Below the pieces are notes generated by a model, which was given only the letters and a program-made list of their open reading frames with translations, searched no databases and was not told the origin of the DNA. A DNA stretch of 64,000 bases from Larix kaempferi (lineage: Eukaryota > Streptophyta > Pinopsida > Pinales > Pinaceae). Shown piece by piece: positions 62,644-64,000 of this stretch. Every line of letters begins with the position of its first letter. The first letter of the stretch is position 1. The position numbers were made by a program, and so were the translations under genes. The DNA lies in the NCBI GenBank assembly GCA_027924585.1, contig BSBM01000261.1, positions 504,001 to 568,000 on the forward strand, written 5' to 3'.

Positions 62644-63405
62644 TTCAGCAATACGGTTTCAGTAGTCCTGTAGCTGCTTTCTTCCAACGCACATTTTAAA
62701 CAACGATTCCATATATATTAGCATTGCCTTCAAAAATCATGGTTTAGATCTAAGGTTTATGAATGTTTCCCATCATGATTAATTGCTTCTCGAGATTGAT
62801 TGCTTTGATTTCTTAATAATAGATGTGTAGCATGAGATGTTAGATTAGAATTCTAGTTTTATGCATAAGTAATTACAGACCTTGCTTTCTTTAATTTAGA
62901 ATAGATCTGTTATAGCATTTCACTTTCATAGTCTAGATTCACCATTCTGCATTAGGTAGATTCATAGCAATATCTCTTTCACTTTCATCATTTTTAATTC
63001 TTTAAAATAGATTTACTGCTTTTAGTATTTTAATTCTTTAAATTAGATTTACTGCTTTTAGTATTTTAATTCTTTAAAATAGATTTACTGTTTCCCAGTA
63101 TTTAATTCCCTAGTATAAACAGTTTTATGTATTGAGTAGGAAACCCTTAAAACATTGATACTGATACCCAACCGCGACAAAGATTATCCTATAAGAGCAC
63201 AGATAGTGCCTGCACCTCTAAAGTTTGTACGTCCGCCGGGTTGATAATTAAAGTAGGCTCTTAGTACAGTTGTCCTCATTAGGCATCCATATTGGGAGCT
63301 CACCAAGTATCTATATTGTTTTACTTCTCTAATTTTATAATTAATAAAACAACAAAAATCATTTATATTAAGTCTATGATTTGTGACGAGACATAAAACT
63401 TACAG

Positions 63406-63507
63406 GAAACAAAGTATGGAGTAGAGCCAACAGAAGACATGTTGATAGAAGGAATGAGATTTGGTTTTGAAAGAATGTGTATCATTCATGACTCAATTAT
63501 TTATATG
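63406..63507 (+). CDS. Duplicated 34-codon exon, copy 2
   Basis: It is bounded by a TTACAG acceptor and a GTAAGT donor, is 102 nt long, and is in phase 0 with the final exon at 63611. Core residues are YGVEPTEDMLIEGMRFG, then FERMCIIHDSIIYM. See copy 1 for the alignment. Both copies end exactly at the donor. Confidence 0.6.
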
Positions 63508-63721
63508 GTAAGTCACCCTTCAATTTACATTAATGTATACTATCTATTTTATTTTTCATTATTCCCGTTAATGTAGATACACTCAATACACTTTATTTTT
63601 ATGTTTGCAGATAGAAGTTGGAGAAGAGGAAAACAATCGATCCATTCAACAAAACATTCGGCCAAATAACCCAATTGATGCAAGTGACTCGAGCATCGAT
63701 GACAGTTCTAGCGAAGAATGA

Positions 63722-64000
63722 TGATCCATATTTAATTTTGATGTTAATGCAAGTTGCTATAGCTTGTTGTATATTTTGAAATAATTGTTTGTGAAAATTA
63801 GACATTTTGTATAATAATGTACTGCACATACTATCCGAATTGAAAAACAACAGGTTACCAATAAGTGTAACAATTACATGCATGTTGACATTTTGATTAT
63901 TGGTATCTCTATGTTGTCCTATTTTTGTATGACAAATGCACTCTTATTGATATATAATAAAATAATTTTTTTTATTCTTTTGCATTCTTCAATGTTATTG
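63722..64000. other. 3' non-coding sequence, nothing recognised
   Basis: AT-rich sequence following the TGA at 63719-63721, with possible polyadenylation-like AATAAA at 63956-63961. No CACTA right terminus is visible. Confidence 0.4.

Larger units (their letters stand above)
60151..63721 (+). pseudogene. Multi-exon gene remnant of the CACTA element, unknown family
   Basis: Coding pieces with intron-like boundaries are strung along the plus strand. A four-codon exon at 60151-60162 has a GTAAGT donor. A piece near 60617 reads MNNDFSQHDGSTSRITKKAN, and one near 60775 reads KKRKLDKILTNISPVEHETL. At 61440-61600 there is VPVGMSKKVYKDMVNEM and IMHRMRSHLNNNVLQM. Then come two homologous 102-nt exons (61851-61952 and 63406-63507) and a final acidic exon (63611-63721, IEVGEEENN to SSIDDSSSEE, TGA). 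In-frame stops occur in the earlier pieces, whereas the last three exons are open. In CACTA elements a second gene encoding a DNA-binding protein is usual, and this is in that position. I do not recognise a Pfam-type domain, so that role is inference. Confidence 0.45.
50729..64000. mobile_element. CACTA (En/Spm) transposon, left terminus to window end
   Basis: The left terminus is CACTGCAAGGAAAAGGCC at 50729, close to the usual CACTACAAGAAAA start of plant CACTA elements. It is followed by subterminal repeat arrays, a TNP2-type transposase on the minus strand (53616-57243), two further genes and a second repeat block (59240-60590). I found no matching right terminus (a CTTGCAGTG or TTGTAGTG end) before 64000. 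The right boundary is therefore open, and the element may continue or have lost its end. The genes carry stops, so it is not autonomous now. Confidence 0.7.

Overview
The window looks like a transposon-dense, low-GC stretch of a plant nuclear genome. The evidence is a Ty3/gypsy chromovirus with a C-terminal chromodomain, plant-type LINEs (DUF4283 plus zinc-knuckle ORF1; endonuclease, reverse transcriptase, zf-RVT and RNase H in ORF2), and a CACTA (En/Spm) element with a TNP2 transposase joined to DUF4218 and DUF4216. I see no intact host gene, no tRNA or rRNA gene, and no CRISPR. Nearly every coding region carries stops or frameshifts, so most features are pseudogenes. I cannot name the species.

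Positions 1 to about 49,290 are best read as a direct tandem duplication of a unit of about 13 kb (net of later insertions). Each unit holds a minus-strand chromovirus ('G1'), its 5' LTR, and about 5 kb of non-coding flank. Unit 1 runs from before the window start to 26,940, and unit 2 from 26,941 to about 49,290. The units then took different insertions. Unit 1 received a plus-strand LTR element 'X' (LTRs 2307-4326 and 16076-18100) and a minus-strand LINE (20991-24339). Inside X lie a TIR element and a full-length LINE (5557-12901). Unit 2 received a 1.7-kb TIR element (32859-34553) inside the G1 5' LTR and a second full-length LINE (38847-46122). For three of these insertions the other unit supplies the empty site.

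X is unusual. Its only internal coding sequence is one long acidic frame of unknown family (13342-15831, with internal stops), directly before a polypurine tract and the 3' LTR. Its 5' LTR is followed by a 200-bp copy of the G1 leader instead of a primer binding site, which points to a secondary rearrangement.

From 49,290 to 50,728 there is an endonuclease remnant of another LINE. A CACTA terminus (CACTGCAAGGAAAAGGCC) starts at 50,729. It is followed by subterminal arrays of GGTGC-type motifs, an unrecognised plus-strand frame (52914-53627), the minus-strand TNP2 transposase (53616-57243), and a minus-strand two-exon gene whose C-terminus looks like a SET domain (57622-59018). A second block of GGTGC repeats follows, then a plus-strand multi-exon gene remnant (about 60151-63721). 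That remnant contains two exons of exactly 102 nt encoding homologous 34-residue segments. No right CACTA terminus was seen, so the element may run past the window. The most noteworthy candidates are the SET-like passenger with the duplicated-exon gene, the X element's unknown protein, and a third ORF at the 3' end of the two full-length LINEs.
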